Shown: positions 1 to 12,088 of the stretch, piece by piece
Layout of the letters: each line of letters opens with the position of its first letter
How positions within the stretch are numbered: position 1 is the stretch's first letter
Source: Aquilaria yunnanensis
Lineage: Eukaryota > Streptophyta > Magnoliopsida > Malvales > Thymelaeaceae
Assembly (NCBI GenBank): GCA_039654915.1
Contig: CM077600.1
Coordinates: 34,047,992-34,111,991 of the forward strand
Direction: 5' to 3'
Length of the DNA stretch: 64,000 nt
Made by a program: the position numbers and the translations under genes
The notes under the pieces: generated by a model
Database searches by the model: none
What the model saw: only the letters and a program-made list of their open reading frames with translations
Told to the model about the DNA's origin: nothing

Positions 1-59
1 TCCTTTTGTAATTGAAGTTGATCACATTGTTCTAGCTTATGAAATGGAAGTGTAAGTTT

Positions 60-570
60 AACCAATAGCCTCAAACTTTTAATTTCCACTGCAAATTGGT
101 TTCTAACATTTATTTTATTGTAAATTTGTCTCAATTTTTTTTATAATTTATTGCATATTGATCCCTAATTTTAAACAAACACAGAAACTCGATTTATAAA
201 AAAAAAAATTGATAATTTAAAATATCTGTTAATTATGAAAAAATATGGCATGGTTTGAATTAATTAGCAGACAACTATTGAATAGTTTGAATTTGTTAAT
301 TCTCATGAATTATCTAATATTAACTTTTTAAATTCTAATTAAAACTATTTGATAATTATTTTTCAATACATTCAAACTATCATAATTTTCTAAAAATTAA
401 TAAACAATTTAAGCTATCAGTTATTCTTCTCTATAAATCAAGTTTCCGTATCTGCCTAGGGTCAGCTACTAATATACAACGAATTATAAATATTTGAGAC
501 CAATTTGAAATAAAATGAAAGTTGGGAACCGGTTTGCAACGGAAATTAAGGGTTTGGGACCAAGGGTGCC
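60..570. mobile_element. MITE-like TIR element, family B copy 1
   Basis: The two ends form long imperfect inverted repeats of more than 100 bp. The left arm, from about 60, reads through a CAAATTGGTTTCTAACATTT-like stretch. The right arm, ending near 570, carries its reverse complement (TTGGGAACCGGTTTGCAAC). The middle is AT-rich and has no coding capacity. The core around 209-246 (GATAATTTAAAATAT followed by TTAATTATGAAAAAATA) recurs in other elements of this window. I could not fix a target-site duplication, so the ends are approximate. Confidence 0.6.
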
Positions 571-729
571 TTTAACGCTCGAGCAATAGGGAAGGACAGA
601 GATACAGCAATTTATGGTGGATCGTCCATTCGCACAAACCAGAAAGATTTTTATACAAAAAAAATTTTGGAAAATTTCTTTATTACTAATAGTCGCACCA
701 TCTTAAAACTTCATAAACTGCAATATTCA

Positions 730-1096
730 TCCCAAACCTATAGTTACCTTTGCAAATTGGTTCTTAACCATTGTTTTGTTTCTTATCGATAAAATTTTTT
801 TATAAAATGTTGCATATTGGTTCCTAACTCAATGGAAAGACTGAGTTAGTACAAAAGAAAAATTTACTAGAAGAAAAATGATAATTTAAATGGTTCATTA
901 ATTATAAATAAATTATGATACAATTCAAAATTAATTAGAAGATAATTATCAAATAGTTTAAATTGGTAAATTTTGCAAGGTTGGGAACTGATTTGCAACA
1001 ATCTTTAAAAATTTGGGATCAATAGAAAGGAGGCTAAGGACCAATATAATTTGTAACAGTAATTATAGGTTTGGGACCAGAGGTGCAGTTTACCCC
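730..1096. mobile_element. MITE-like TIR element, family B copy 2
   Basis: The left end (CCAAACCTATAGTTACCTTT, about 734-753) is mirrored on the right by AGTAATTATAGGTTTGGGAC near 1058-1077. The inverted repeat extends inward through CAAATTGGTTCTTAACC and its partner. Sequence and structure match the copy at 60-570, so the two are close neighbours of one family. The short open frames at 1013-1332 are reading frames through the right arm, not genes. Confidence 0.55.
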
Positions 1097-1329
1097 GAAA
1101 CTTTCCTTCCCCTTTGGCAACAGTTGAAATGGTGCCGCTGGGTAAAGTTTATAGATCCACCCAAACAATTGCATTCTTCAAAAGAAATGGAGCAGCTACA
1201 GTCCAGAGGGTCCAGAGTCATCATGTCCAAGGCGACACAGTGGATAGATTTAAAAGATTGGACAAGAGACATGTACTTGCTATCGACGTAGTAGAAAGGT
1301 GGAATAAAATTCTCACACACACATATATA

Positions 1330-3850
1330 TAAGCTGGGTTCTAGTAATAAATACTAACAATAAATATATTAGATAATTTTATTTTATTTTAGTCCTTAAT
1401 TTTAAATATTATACTATTTTAGTCCTTAACTTCTTAACCGTTCTATTTTTATCCTAAACTTATTAAAAACGTTTAAATTTGGTTCATCACGAAATAGTAT
1501 TACATATTATACTTTTAATAAATTTTCATCCTAATTTTTAATTTCTGAAAAATTATTCCTCCAATCATATATTATATTATATAAATGTTAATTAAATTTT
1601 TAGAATTATTAATTTAAGTTTTAACAATATATATTAGACAAGTAAATTTCATAAACAGACCATTAACTTTAAATAGTGTATTATTTTAGTCACTAACCTA
1701 TTAAACATTCTACTTTAGTCGAACAAGTAAATTGCATAAAAAATCTGAAATATTTAATTTGGTTTGTAAACATATCTATAACCACTTAGTTATTACTTAA
1801 TGGTCCCAAACGTTTGTCCTCCAATACAAATTCATCTTCTGCTCCAGGCTAGATCAAGTTGGTACAAAAATTTAATTTATAGAGAAAAAATTGATTATTT
1901 ATGTACTCCATTAATCATCAATAGATTACAGTACAACTTTCAATTTAGTAGAAAATATTTTTCTAACAATTTGAATTTATTAACTCTCACATAATTAATT
2001 GACATCAATTTTTAAGATCTAATTTAAAATATTTGGTAACTAAATCTCCATGAATTCAAAGTGTGCCATAATTTTTTTATAGTAATGGACTATATAAAAT
2101 ATTTTTCCCCTCTAAAATATCATACTTCCACAAAATATTAGTCCTAACTTTTACTTTTTCAAAGATCATTTCCTGTATCATGTATTATTCTATAAATATT
2201 AATTAAATTTTTAGAATTATTAATTTAAGTTTTAATGATAAAATAAAACATATGATGTTATAATTATAATTTTATCAATATTTTTTTGCATTTTTTTAAT
2301 CTATGCAATATGGATTCAATGGGTTTTTTTGTATTCCCACACATTACGTATTTTTGGCGAAAATACAAATATAATGCAATATAGGAGTATTTAATATATA
2401 TATATATATATTTAATGAATAAAGAAAATTAAAAGTTAAACTACAAAGACTATCATATTATTCCAAGAACGGTGACATGGATAATTTAATTACTATTTGC
2501 AAATCCTAAATGCTTGCTTATGCATGCTTATGCATAATGATCAATAAAATTTTGCGATAGAAGTATAAAAATCTTACTCTTATCCAACCAATTTGTCTTA
2601 TTCCTAAAGCATTATATAAGTTATTAATCATCATGTCCTTAAATGTAAAGAGAGTTGAACACTTTTATCTTCTCTTATAATACTTCTCTTCATCTGTAAT
2701 TTCTTTTCAAGATTTTTTTCTTTCTAAACAAATGCCCCAAAATCCTCTTAATTTTAAAAAAATTCAATGAAATAAGAAATTTATATTTCTTCAAATACCT
2801 TTACTATCTTTTTTAACAACAAACAACTTGACTATTAAAAATTTATGCTAATTTATTCAATTTGAGAAGTCACTAAATTTATATTTTCTCCATTAACAGA
2901 TGCAACTTTAATGCCAACAACAATCTATACTATAACTCAATGTCATCTACTTCACTTTTGTAGAAGACAATTTTTCCTACTTCCTCATTCAGTTTCAGCC
3001 TCTCTATCATAAATACATTGCAAACATATTCTTTTTATCTCTTTTATGAAATTTTATAAATCAATAATCAACTGATACCATGAATAAAATGATAAAAAAT
3101 CCACCATCTCAAGCCCTAAAGATGATTCAATAATTGTATTTTTTTAATGGTTTTTTTCGCAACATAACCCATCTTCACTTTCATTTTATTTTTTTCCACA
3201 AGTGAAGTCCATCTTCACCACTTACTTATAAAATACATTAGCATATAAAATAGACGTCTTCTGTTTATATGGATTATTTTTTCAAAAAAAAAAAAGGATA
3301 AAATTTTATGCTGCTCTAGAATCACTTTATCATAATTTCTAAACTTTTCATAGTAATTAATTAATTAATTAATACTCGAGAAAAAATTTAAAATCAGATA
3401 CACATTCTTGAAACATTAAAAAAAATTAGCCCCCATGCATCCCACAGGCATGTTTAGCTAGTGTGAGTCATAAATAAGAAACGGGGAGAAGAGTGACTTT
3501 AAGACCCTATCCCACATCGAATGGCCTGTGGCCACCAGCTAGACAATCAATAAAATAACAGCAGATCATCAACCGCAAGACATGGATTACAGTAAGTAAA
3601 ACTCATGCTAAACACTTAAGTCACCCAAACATCAATACAGAAATGGTCACAGTGCCCAGACATGCCCAATCCCTAATGGTGCTTCAGATCCATGACCATC
3701 TGGATGTGGCTGCCTACGACAAAACCATCTTTCATACTTCTGTAAGAGCAAGCAAAACTTTTGGAATTTGAAGCCAACATAAAGGAAAAGATTGCCGACA
3801 AAATAAATACAGCAAGCAGCAGGATAGGAAGGAAGGCAAGTCCATAGCTG
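1330..3850. other. AT-rich intergenic DNA with degenerate TIR-element pieces
   Basis: No gene is visible. Phrases such as TTTTAGTCCTTAA and TTAGTCACTAACCTATTAAA (about 1390-1720) are typical of arms of the MITE families seen elsewhere in the window, but I could not pair them into a bounded element. A short (TA)n run lies at 2397-2410 and a TTAA-rich run at 3356-3372. The last few hundred bases (about 3480-3853) probably include the 3' UTR of CCT8, which is transcribed leftward. Confidence 0.5.
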
Positions 3851-3853
3851 CCA

Positions 3854-6800
3854 CTAATCTTCATCCATTGCTGCAGCCTGATCTCTCTTGGGTCCACCGG
3901 CTGGCTTCGACATTATAATCTGCAACATTGATTGTAGAGTATAGTCGGTTCCAGGAAACAATCTCAGTTAACAGAAATAAAAGAGACCAACCCAAAAATA
4001 AGCAAATCATTACGATTCTTGCTCTCCGTTGATACCTGGTCAACACGTAGAACAGTGCAGGCAGCATCTGCAGCATATTTAAGAGCAAAAAACCTGTTGA
4101 AAAGCACACCATTATGAGATCAGAAGTCCAAGACCACAGAAGTGGCACAAACACAGTAATTAACATGTTAAAAGCACACTTATGTTAACCACATAATCCG
4201 GTCTTAACTTTTTACAAATATACTATTAACAAAGCCCTTCACTGGAAGCATCCAAAGAAAAAGGACTACGACTATCTGCTTCCGTAACATTCCATATTTT
4301 CATCTCAACAGCAAGGAGACGAGAGTTACAGAACAGTGACAACCCTATAGAATCAGGTACAAAGAGTACAAGAAAGGGGATTAGAATTGGGCTACAGCTT
4401 ACTTGGTGACACAAAGATCCCAAATACCCATGGTAGAGACATCCTTGCAAAAGCCTTCTTCTGACTCACCACCATCCAAATCAATGCCCACTTTGGTACC
4501 TCCAGACGCATGTTTTTCATAAAGCTTAGATATGACATCCATAGGATTGAGACCAGCATTTTCCGCTAATGTTCTTGGCACCATTTCAAAACTTTCAGCA
4601 AATTTAGCGATAGCATACTGATCCAATCTGCAGAAACAATTGGAATACCATTTATGACTTAAAATTGTTGCTACTTTTTTTTTTAAAAAAAAAAATAGCA
4701 TTCTTATTAATTATATGCTACTTTTATATCACACTTCATAACAAGTCTGCATTGCAAAATAAAACACAAGGTGAAGTAACAAGACACTACAGTGTAATCA
4801 AATCTGTAAGGCCAAACAATTTCAAAAAAAAAAAAAAAGGTAACAAACCCAAGTAGTATGAAGTACGAACATGGGAATATAAAAACTAAAGAAGTCAATA
4901 TCTACACAAGCTATGAAGGATGTGTACAATGCATCCATATGTTTACAATGCATGGTGAAAACAATAGTTAAATTGATAACACATAATCCTGCATAACAAG
5001 AAGTTATCCCACTCAAAAAGAGTGGCTTAGAGAAAATCTGAAGCTGAAATTTCAGAATTGCAGAAGCAGGATCAAGATATTCCCTCTCAGACCGTCTAAT
5101 CCATCCCATTTTCCAAGGAGAATAGCCAATGAATAAATAATTAAATAGAAGGAACTAGAAAAGATGCTTGCACATAAATTCATGGTTCAAAGTCCACATG
5201 CACAAAACATACGTACTACTATCTACAGACCAGCAAATGAAATAAAGTCAAATAGATCACCCTGTTTCAGAATAGGAGAACTCCTTCAGTCTTCTGGCCA
5301 ATTCAATTTCAGTGGCTGCTGCTCCAGGTACAATACGACTATCCCTACACATTGCCTGACCAATATAGCAACGAGCAATCATATTTTTACCCAATATCCA
5401 AAAGGTTTTTATGAAAAAAAAAATGAAGTGAGTGAAACTCTCACATACTACAATAAGAAGTGCAAACTATACCTATCATTGGTTTCATTTTTCTTTCAGA
5501 TGAGAATATGTGAACATCTTGGAATGCCCAGCCTCTAAATGTAAAGAGTATAAAAAATAGATTCTGGAAGGCGGCAAGGAGCTAGCGTAGTAGATAATGA
5601 AGAAGGGCAACAATTAACCACACTGAAGGGCCAGTAACCAGAGTTTAACAAGGTCTCATTGATGCTCCCCAAACCTTACAGGCAGGGATGGAGCCAGGAA
5701 TTTTTGTGAGTGGGTCAATGCTTGAAATTGAGGGTCAAATACATATATTATTTAAAGTTAGAAGACTACTTGCATAGTTTTCCCAAAATTTATTGGGGCC
5801 AATCAACCCCAATGACTAACATGGCGCCATCCCTGCTCATGGAAAAAAAATGTTACAGAATCATAGAAATATTAGCTAGAAATACCTTGTATGTGTTAAC
5901 TCCATCATCAACAGCTCGTTCAAGATCATCTAAAATGCTATCAGTACTTCCTCTCAAAACAACAGTTGAGACTCTGTTTCCACTTTCTTCATTTCTTGCA
6001 ATAGTAACCTGTTCAAAGAACGCAGGCAGTCAGTCCATCGGAAGGTACAGAATTCAGAATTGAACTGTCAAAAATAACTTGAAAATACCCCGACACCGCC
6101 AATTTCCTCAACTGAAACTAAATCAACATGTCCCAGTTCATCAGGCTTTGGTTGGCTGAGCTTCAGCTGAAGGCAAAACAAAAGGGTTTATAAACAAGTA
6201 ATACAAACACCCATTGTAATGATCTATATTACTACACTTACAAGAGCAACAGCACCCGTTGTTCGGCAAAATCGCCTCAGTTCAAATTTTGAGCTGATTT
6301 TCAAAACCATTAGCCTGCAAACAGCTTCACAAACATTAGAATAACAAGCACCAGATGCTTCTGAGGAATACTTGCACTTCTGATGTTGAACCTTTAGTAA
6401 TACAATGCACTCAGCAACATGATTCTACGCTGAGAACATAAATGAACCAAAAGAAGCGAACAAAATAGATAACGCATAAAGTAGAATGCAGTACCTATAG
6501 CGCTCACAGAAATGTAATGCCATTTCTCCAACAGCTCCTCCACTAGCAATGACCTTGGCACCAGAATCAGCAACAGCTTTGATCAGCTCCTCAACTTTAG
6601 CTTCTTCAGTTTTTGCATAATTCTCTAGCTGCATAATTAAAGAAGAGGCACACTACTAAATAGTAAAAGGGTATCTGGGATAAGATGAGGTGGCAATCAG
6701 CAAGTGTAGTTTAATAATTGTTACAGAAAGAGAGAATGGCATCAAAGATTTCAAAGCAGAATAAACAGGTTTCTACATCATATGATTGTGGTATAATACA

Positions 6801-9112
6801 AAAGATGAAATAACTTTGAAATAATGACTAGGATAGAAACCCAGAATGTAGAAGCCTCATCAAACATTAAGAGGAAGAAGGTTAAGTTTTTTATCCACTC
6901 AAGCTTTTTGTAATAGGTAATGAAAAATTTGCAGGAGACTCCATTCAACAATGATCCAGCATGAAGGTGAAGAAGAGAAGCTAATAAACTAGTTCTCATA
7001 AAAGGGGAGAACAGAAAAAGGTTAACAGCTGCAACTAATACTAAAAAAACAACAAATGCCATTTCTTATCCCTGTCAAAGAACTGAAATTTAATCACTAA
7101 TAGATTGGAGCAAATTTACAGTCTCACAAAACACTTTCCAAATCACCTGCTCGGCTGAGTGAATTAAGACAGTTCCTTTTGTTTCAGTAGCAGTTGTATC
7201 AACACCACTAGCAAAGACCACCACCTGACAGAGATAACATCATATATCGTTGGTTAACAGATCTTTAACCTCCCGATCAAACATTATGACAGAAAATAGT
7301 TCTTGGACCTGGTAAAATTTTTTCTATTAACACAGAAAAGATCTATTGTGAGACTAAACTAACAGGCAACGAACAACACAAGATTCACATTAGTAGCATT
7401 TCTTTGTCATAAAACATGCTAAGAATGCACTGCAATTGTCAAGCCATACTTAGAAGTAAACCTGATGGTGCAACAAGAAGTTATGAGATAATTATCAATA
7501 TGTGACCATCCCAGCAGTAACAAAAACTTTGGTAATTGCATCATTCTGAACTATGAATCTAGCAAGCACTCATTCCTTATAATGCACTTTAGCAAAAATT
7601 ACTTATATTCAACAAATAGTTTCATGTTCAGGCCAAAAAATATGGGAGATCCACCTCACAGGGGGGAACTCAATCTTCTGTCACTCAAATTAGAGACTGA
7701 GGCTACTGGTATTTGTTTGAAACAAATAACTTGAAGCAAAGCTTTAAACTCAAATAAAAACTTCAATTACTGAATAGAAGGTCAAGAAGTGAAGGCTTGA
7801 AAGACAATCATCAGTTAAACAGCAAAAAGAACACTTTGATTGGAAGGAAGGGAACAGGCTTCACAGCAGACCTTTGCTTTCTCCATCCGCTTTATAGTTC
7901 CAACTGCATCAGTTTTCAGAACCATACCCCGAACTACATAAGAATTTTGCAACCCACCTCCAACAAGCTTGGCAACACGAACATTGTCAACATCAAAGTT
8001 GGCAGGGTTTTTGGGACAAACTTGGATGCAAGCCTGTGAAAGGCAAAACATGGATATATGAGATGCAGCAGCCAGATGACACCCATTAGCAAACAATCTA
8101 ATTAATAACCAAAACTGCAGGAAAGGCCAATCAGATTACATCTGCTACAAGGGAACATAAAACGTCTTCCTGTCCATGTTGCTTGCTAGCAACAGCTGCT
8201 TTGATGCGAGTGATAACTTGCTCCTTATTCCGGACATCCATGGTTTCTGAACCTTTCTCCACCAGGTCATCCAGAATCTCTACTGTCTGCAGATTAAAAA
8301 AATGAACATTATTAGACCAATACTATCATGAAAATGAAGATAAATGTATAGCACAGTGATTACTTTGTTGATTGCTTTGGTGTACCCACTAATGATCTCA
8401 CTAGGGTGCAACCCAGTCCTTATAAGGTCTCCAGCATTTTGAAGGAGCTCTCCAGCAAAGGAAATTGTCAAATTCGCACCATCCCCAATCTCCTCTTGCT
8501 GGGCCTTGCCGGCCAGAACCAATATCTTCGCAGCAGGGTGCTGAACTTCAAGCTCGTTCACAATAGTGGCAGCATCGTTCGTGACAAAAAGCTTGTCCAA
8601 ATGATTGATTACCATCTTATTCATACCTGAGTTAAAAACCAGCTTATGAAGACCAACAGTTCGTATACATTTTCAAGAAAATGAGGACGAAAAGATCACC
8701 GGAGAGTACAGAAATCGAACCGGTCATACTAATAAATCTATGACAACCCAGGGGAGAAAAAAAAATCCCAAGCAATTAAATGCAGCATAAGAGAGGAGCA
8801 AAACCCTGAGAGACCATAAAAAAAGATGAAAAAACTACATAAACTGAGAAAAACACATTTCACTAGAGACCGACTCAAGTTGGCACAGGAGAAAGGTTGA
8901 CTCGGATTTGTACACTGTCTACTAGTAATATGCTTTAAAAGAAGAAGAAAAGAAAAAAGCGTACCATTGGGGCCGAGAGAGGTGCGCGTGATGGTGGAGA
9001 GTTGCTTGCAGGCGTCGATGTTCTTGACGACAGCCTCGTCGAGACCAGAGAGATGTTTGTGTCCCTCCTTCAGCATCGCCTGTATTCCATACGGCTGCAT
9101 TGAGAACCCCAT
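3854..9112 (-). CDS. CCT8: T-complex protein 1 subunit theta (CCT8), cytosolic chaperonin subunit
   Basis: This is one of the eight subunits of the cytosolic TRiC/CCT ring, which folds actin, tubulin and other proteins using ATP. Thirteen exons (minus strand): 9112-8965, 8626-8364, 8286-8140, 8033-7872, 7224-7147, 6628-6495, 6314-6242, 6166-6089, 6008-5886, 5355-5261, 4627-4403, 4093-4036 and 3919-3854. All have GT-AG junctions, and the total is 1650 nt, or 549 aa, the usual length for plant CCT8. Visible motifs are LGPNGMNKMV (about 46-55), TNDAAT (65-70), the nucleotide-pocket GDGAN (97-101), RDSRIVPGAAATE, and the C-terminal VDQIIMSKPAGG. The start ATG at 9112 gives MGFSMQPYGIQ, as in homologues. 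Plant CCT8 is also known to act in plasmodesmal trafficking of KNOTTED1-type proteins (family knowledge). The identification is secure; UTR limits are unknown. Confidence 0.97.
5683..5835. mobile_element. Short hAT-type MITE inside CCT8 intron 9
   Basis: The 153-bp segment begins CAGGGATGGAGCCAGG and ends CATGGCGCCATCCCTG. These are imperfect terminal inverted repeats of the CAGnGATGGnGCCA kind found on plant hAT MITEs. The 8-bp flanks (CTTACAGG and CTCATGGA) match only partly, so the target duplication, if real, has decayed. It lies wholly within the intron between the exons ending at 5886 and starting at 5355, and should not disturb splicing. Confidence 0.6.
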
Positions 9113-11200
9113 TCTTTTCTCCTCTTCTCCTTCCGGAAACACCAACAGAGACAAAGGAAATGGCAGTGCTTGCGGAAAGTGTAACAGGAGCAGATGCAGA
9201 GCAGCACTGACCCAGAAAGCCCTAGAAGCTCTCGGCTCCTCCTCCGTCCTCGCCCACTTAGTGGAGACCATATTACGGAGATGTCCCTGTTTTCCGTAGC
9301 ATATAGTTTTTTTGCTCCTATGTTTTTAAATCTAACACTTACACGACTCCCGCAGTCCCCATCCATTCCCCCGCGGAGTAAATGAGGTGGATGGCACTCA
9401 AAATCCAAAAAGTAAAAGTAATTAAGGTATCATTATTCGTCCAGGTCAAATATGTCTTTCATTCTCTCTCTTTTTTTTTTTGTGTAAAATTTGTATTATT
9501 TTCTGATTTGTTGCGGACGAGGATAACCTGATTTGGTATAAATATATCTTAAGAATGTCTGGTGTGTGTAATATTGATGAGTCTATCGAACACACTAACA
9601 TGTGCTCTTTTGTTCGTGTGAGGGGATTTTTCAAGGCAGCTTCATTTCGTGCTAATTAATTTTTTTTAATGATGATGGAGTCGAGAGAATACTATTTGCT
9701 TCCTGCTGCTTGTGGGTGGTCTCTATGGTGGCATACAAATAGGGTTACTTTTTAATTATTTGGTTTGTTCTACCCTCCAAAGTATTGGGAGGGCAGCCCT
9801 TCAATAGTGTCATAAGTGGAGGACCACTTTTTTATATCATAATGTTGATCCTTCATGTTCGTTCTTGATATCATTTTGTGTTAATCCATCTTTTTGGAAA
9901 GTCCATTTGAGACATTTCCATGAGTTTGGCTTATTAGAGGCATTCTAATTGGTCAACTCGTAATAATTACCATATTGAGATTGAATTTGAGAAAGAATGA
10001 AATTCCCTAAACTGTGGGATCCTAATCCAAGAAATAATGGATCCTTTCACATAGTAAATACGTTATCCAACCTATAACATGCTTTTTATGGAAATCTTTT
10101 AATGAGAGGATTCTGCATACTCTTTTCATGCCGTTATTGACTTAAGTATGATGATGGTTTTCCTTGATGTACAAGTCTAGGGCCCCTAACATTGTATTCA
10201 TTTCAGTTTGAGCCCACCAAGGTAATCTTTTGTAGCCTAAATCTCTCAACTGAACATGAGTTCTCCTACATCAGCTAGAGTTTCTAAATTCAATGTTGAT
10301 AATGTCTTATGCTTGTAGTGAGACCGTGCCATATTGGGGTTGTTATACAAATTTCTTGTTTATCTTTCAACAACTTTCTTATCATTTCAAAGATTTCACA
10401 GTTGTGAGAACTCTAGCTATTAAATGAGAACTTCTTAAAGTTCAAAATGTATTTAAATATGGAATCTAATTGTTTGGCCATATAGTGAATGATCTCTACT
10501 TGACGGCTCCATTTTTTTTAATGATTTTTTGTGTTATTTTTTATGATATTTAAATGGATATATTTAGATTTCTCTCCAGTTACTTTTCGGCATGTGGTAA
10601 GGTTAGCTAATGATGTTTAGATTCACTTGCATGGCAAGCTTTGGCAAATACAATATCAAATTGTTTGGGTCGACCATTTGCTGGATTGGTTGTCTTTTGT
10701 TTTTTGTTTTTTATGTTAATTCTAAATAAGATTTTTTTAAAATACGTTATATAAAATTTAGTGCTATGTCTTTTAATTGTTATTTGAATAAACTTTTGTT
10801 TTAGAAATTATGGAATTTTATATTTTTTGTTTGAGAAAAGAAAATCCTAATATCTAAATGTACGATTTATGATGACAATAAATTATTATGAACAATTACG
10901 TACTATGGAATTAACATGAGTTTCACACTTATCGATGTTTTTTAACAACTTACGATTATTATAAATTGTCATATATATGAGAATTTCCCTACTCGAATAA
11001 TAATTTCATTGTGGGAAAGTGATTCTTTTTTCTTACTCAATTTTGAACCAAAAGTAAGGTCAAAATCTTAAGGTAATGGGATAGCAGGAGAAGAAGATTT
11101 TTTAGGCTCAAACTATTTGATCAAAGTATCTATAGTATAGATTGAAGGAAGTTCTAGGACCATCATGAGTCTGAAACACAGCAACAACTTCCATCAGCAG
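9113..11200. other. CCT8 upstream region and unexplained intergenic DNA
   Basis: The first 250 bases upstream of the CCT8 ATG (about 9113-9400) are GC-richer than the surroundings and should hold its 5' UTR and core promoter. From about 9660 to 11160 the DNA has mixed composition without the monotony of the AT-rich spacers, but no open frame of useful length survives on either strand. It may be an old, decayed mobile element. I could not recognise a family. Confidence 0.35.
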
Positions 11201-11235
11201 CCACCCATAAGCGCCACATGTGTTACTTTCATGCA

Positions 11236-11900
11236 TAGTGTTACATACCACGATATACCATGTTATATCATATGTATGCACTACACGGTATAAATGTTTT
11301 TATATTTTATTATTTTACTACACAGTATATTGTGGTATTTCACGGTATACTACATACCGCTCACTTTTTGTATGCATTTTATCAAAAAAACTGCAGTATA
11401 CCGCAAATACCATATGGTACATACTGTGGTATTTTATTTTTTGTGACTATTTTTTTTTCATTTTACACCAAAAATATCATAAATATATGAAACATTAAAA
11501 TATAAATAATAAAAATATCATAAAATAAACATTTATTTTTATTTTTTTTGTTACTTTTCTTAATTAATATAAAAAATTAATGGATGGTAGCAACTTGAAG
11601 GTCTTTGTGGTATTGAACAATATCCCTCAATTGGATTTCTAGTACATGATGTCCCAACTGAATATCTTCTATCATATATATTTTATTTATATTTGACAAA
11701 TTATGATGAGAAAAATTAGAATACATATAAGATATGTAAAAATAAATTATTAAACAAATTATGTCATTTTAAAATAATATTCTAACATTTTTTTTTTTGC
11801 GAACGCAGTAATAGCATGCAGCGCGGTATACCATGCGGTATACCTTAAAAATTCGGGGTACAGTATACCTAGCGATAATGGTATATAACACCTTACTCTC
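11236..11900 (+). repeat. Dispersed repeat with clustered GGTATACC-type palindromes, copy 1
   Basis: Both ends are studded with short palindromic words such as GCGGTATACC, CGGTATACTACATACCG and GTATACCGCAAATACC. The interior includes TTGACAAATTATGATGA and CTTCTATCATATATA, which reappear as the reverse complement in the repeat at 38915-39510. The two are diverged inverted copies of one element. There is no coding capacity. The overlapping open frames at 11220-11498 are incidental. Confidence 0.55.
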
Positions 11901-12088
11901 ATGCACATGAAAGGGATATAACACCAAATATTTCTTCTTCTTTTTTCCCCAAAGATTAACCGCCTATTGCCATTTTATCTCCAAGTATTTTTCATTTGCT
12001 TAATGTGATACAAATATCACAAAAATAATGTATTATTGTTCCTCTAAAGAAAATGTAGCACTGTGGGACTTGAAATTATTTGATAAAA

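Noticed and set aside
1380..2110. Candidate third family MITE from TTTTAGTCCTTAA phrases
   Set aside because: The phrases are typical of MITE arms, but no pair of inverted arms could be matched with defined ends.
8738..9271. 177-codon minus-strand open frame
   Set aside because: It is CCT8 exon 1 read through into the first intron and leader; only MGFSMQPYG to LGPNG is coding.
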